Both the position numbers and the translations under genes were made by a program. 64,000 bases of DNA from Onchocerca lupi (lineage: Eukaryota > Nematoda > Chromadorea > Rhabditida > Onchocercidae), in the NCBI GenBank assembly GCA_028564675.1, contig JAOVVO010000119.1, forward strand, positions 62,001 to 126,000. The letters are read 5' to 3'. The number at the start of each line of letters is the position of its first letter. The stretch's first letter is position 1. Below, piece by piece: positions 62,653 to 64,000 of this stretch. Below the pieces are notes generated by a model. That model saw nothing but the letters and a program-made list of their open reading frames with translations. It did not search any database and was not told the origin of the DNA.

Positions 62653-64000
62653 AAAGATCGTATATTGATCGATATTAATCGAATTGATCATATTTCGCAG
62701 ATTATTTGATGAAATATTGCATTTAATGTCTTCACTGGCTTAGAAAGTTAAGTATATCTTATGTTTAGGATTGCATATTTTGATATGAATTCAAAAAAAA
62801 AGAAATTTTTTTAAATTTCTTGCAGTTGAAAATTTTTTCTCTTTGAAGTATAAAATAAAGCAATATGTTTCAAAAATATCGAGCAGTAGTGCAGTTCATG
62901 TCTTGATAATCTGTAGCTACTGTTCAGGGACTTAGTCTTACATCGGCTTGAAAAAGATTACCAATTATTCAGTCTTTTAGTTTTTTTCGTCTTTCAGTTA
63001 AATCATTAATGATATCCTATTCTGAATTTCTCACTATCATTTCTATATATTATATTACAAATGTGATTCCTTTCAGCTTATTTTGCAAACTTTTTTGCTA
63101 TTTTGTAATACGCTCGATAAACTAACAGAGAAAAGATTACTAAATAATAATTTAAACGGAATTGTTGTGTAAAATACTCTTTTTAATGATTAAATGACTG
63201 TTTTATTAATTGATATCTTTCGCTTTTTTCATTTTGTAACGAAGACAAAAGTGTTTATTGTTTTTTATTGATGATATGTGATTTTGATCATGCAATTATT
63301 CCTTATTTGCTGAACAGTTTTTGCTTAGTTCGATGTTTTATCTCATAGGAAATCATTCAATTTTATAGAATTCATTTGTTTTTCAAAAAATTATAGACAT
63401 GAATATTTATTATGGTGAAGTGTTATTCTAATTATTGTGAAATGTTGTTCTAAATAGAATTTAACTTTTAGATTCATTTGTTTAATTTGAAATAAAAGCG
63501 CTATGAATGCAGCCGCGTAACTTATAGAGAAGCTTTATAGGCATCAGTAAATTTAAAAAAAAATTTTTCCATCTTTTTTTAAAAATTTTTCTAGAATTTT
63601 TCTAGCTCTTTTATAAAAAGTGCATTTAGTTTTTGTTTTAAGGTTTTCTTGTGTTCTTTCAGCTGCCAAAATAATATAAATTTGTTTGTAAGTATTGGTT
63701 GTACTTTTTCGCACCTTAATAAAATTTCTTAAGGAATCTTTTTAAAAATTTCAAAAAAAAAAAAAAAAACATGATTGCAAAAGAAATTTTCGTTCAATTT
63801 TCTTTTTAGTTTGCAAATTATCGATCGTTTCATTCGTTCAAAATGGATTAAATCGAAGAAATGATCAAATGCAATGAAATTATTCGCATTTAATTTTAAT
63901 TACTAGATAAACATTTTTTCATAAAGGGAAATGAGATTATGGAATGTTACATAATTTTATATTTAATAAAAAATTGAATATATAAATATGAAAAAATATG
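62653..64000. other. 3' flank of HACD3-like gene
   Basis: AT-rich, no supported exon. A possible poly(A) signal AATAAA is at about 62856; an 18-base A run lies near 63752. Confidence 0.5.

Noticed and set aside
1..64000. CRISPR arrays, rRNA or tRNA genes
   Set aside because: None of the tandem repeats has spacer-repeat structure, and no tRNA cloverleaf or rRNA core was recognised. The tRNA-like 20-mer at 16705-16724 is the retrotransposon primer-binding site.

Overview
This window looks like nuclear DNA of a filarial (onchocercid) nematode. The sequence is strongly AT-rich. Genes are split into many short exons with nematode-style splice sites (mostly TTTTCAG/ acceptors and GT donors). The conserved proteins are animal-type, and one block holds broken protein fragments of alphaproteobacterial type, as expected of nuclear copies of Wolbachia DNA in filariae. 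Species was not determined. Gene models were built by hand: reading phase was carried across every intron and checked against remembered family patterns, with no database search.

Layout, left to right. (1) 1-2096, minus: a TruB-family pseudouridine synthase most like TRUB2, cut by the window edge at its 3' end. (2) 2707-5068, minus: a complete five-exon gene for ribosomal protein eS4 (263 aa), with a possible C/D-box snoRNA in intron 1 and an unexplained exon-like GC-rich island in intron 4. It reads toward the TruB gene and may share an operon with it. (3) 5850-8605, plus: an SH2-kinase tyrosine kinase of the Fes/Fer type (387 aa), divergent from eS4. (4) About 8.9-11.2 kb: a decayed block with an NAD-dependent glutamate dehydrogenase fragment, a probable UvrD helicase fragment, several unidentified open segments and two tandem repeats. 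It is best explained as an old Wolbachia insertion. (5) 11.7-12.8 kb, plus: a type II membrane mini-collagen. (6) 13.55-17.2 kb, minus: a dead Pao/BEL retrotransposon with LTR, gag, protease and part of RT. (7) 18.6-19.3 kb, minus: a 70-aa secreted mini-collagen with the same number of Gly-X-Y triplets (14) as the first. (8) 19.3-24.0 kb: mostly gene-poor AT-rich DNA with one orphan vesicular-amine-transporter-like exon. (9) 24038-35891, plus: a complete 18-exon AMP deaminase (885 aa) with one GC-AG intron. (10) 35.9-39.96 kb: intergenic, with a candidate solo LTR. (11) 39961-45360, minus: a GCK-III (MST3/STK24/25-type, gck-1-like) kinase whose ten main exons are resolved and whose 5' end is uncertain. 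(12) 46.3-58.1 kb: a gene desert with one orphan exon-like segment. (13) 58117-62652, plus: a 3-hydroxyacyl-CoA dehydratase with an N-terminal CS (p23-like) domain, HACD3 type.

The intact genes are mainly housekeeping or signalling genes: translation (eS4, pseudouridylation), purine balance (AMP deaminase), very-long-chain fatty acid elongation (HACD3) and two kinases. They do not form one pathway. The most unusual content is the mosaic bacterial insertion beside mini-collagen and retrotransposon remnants, plus several exon-like or RNA-like signals that the gene models leave unexplained.
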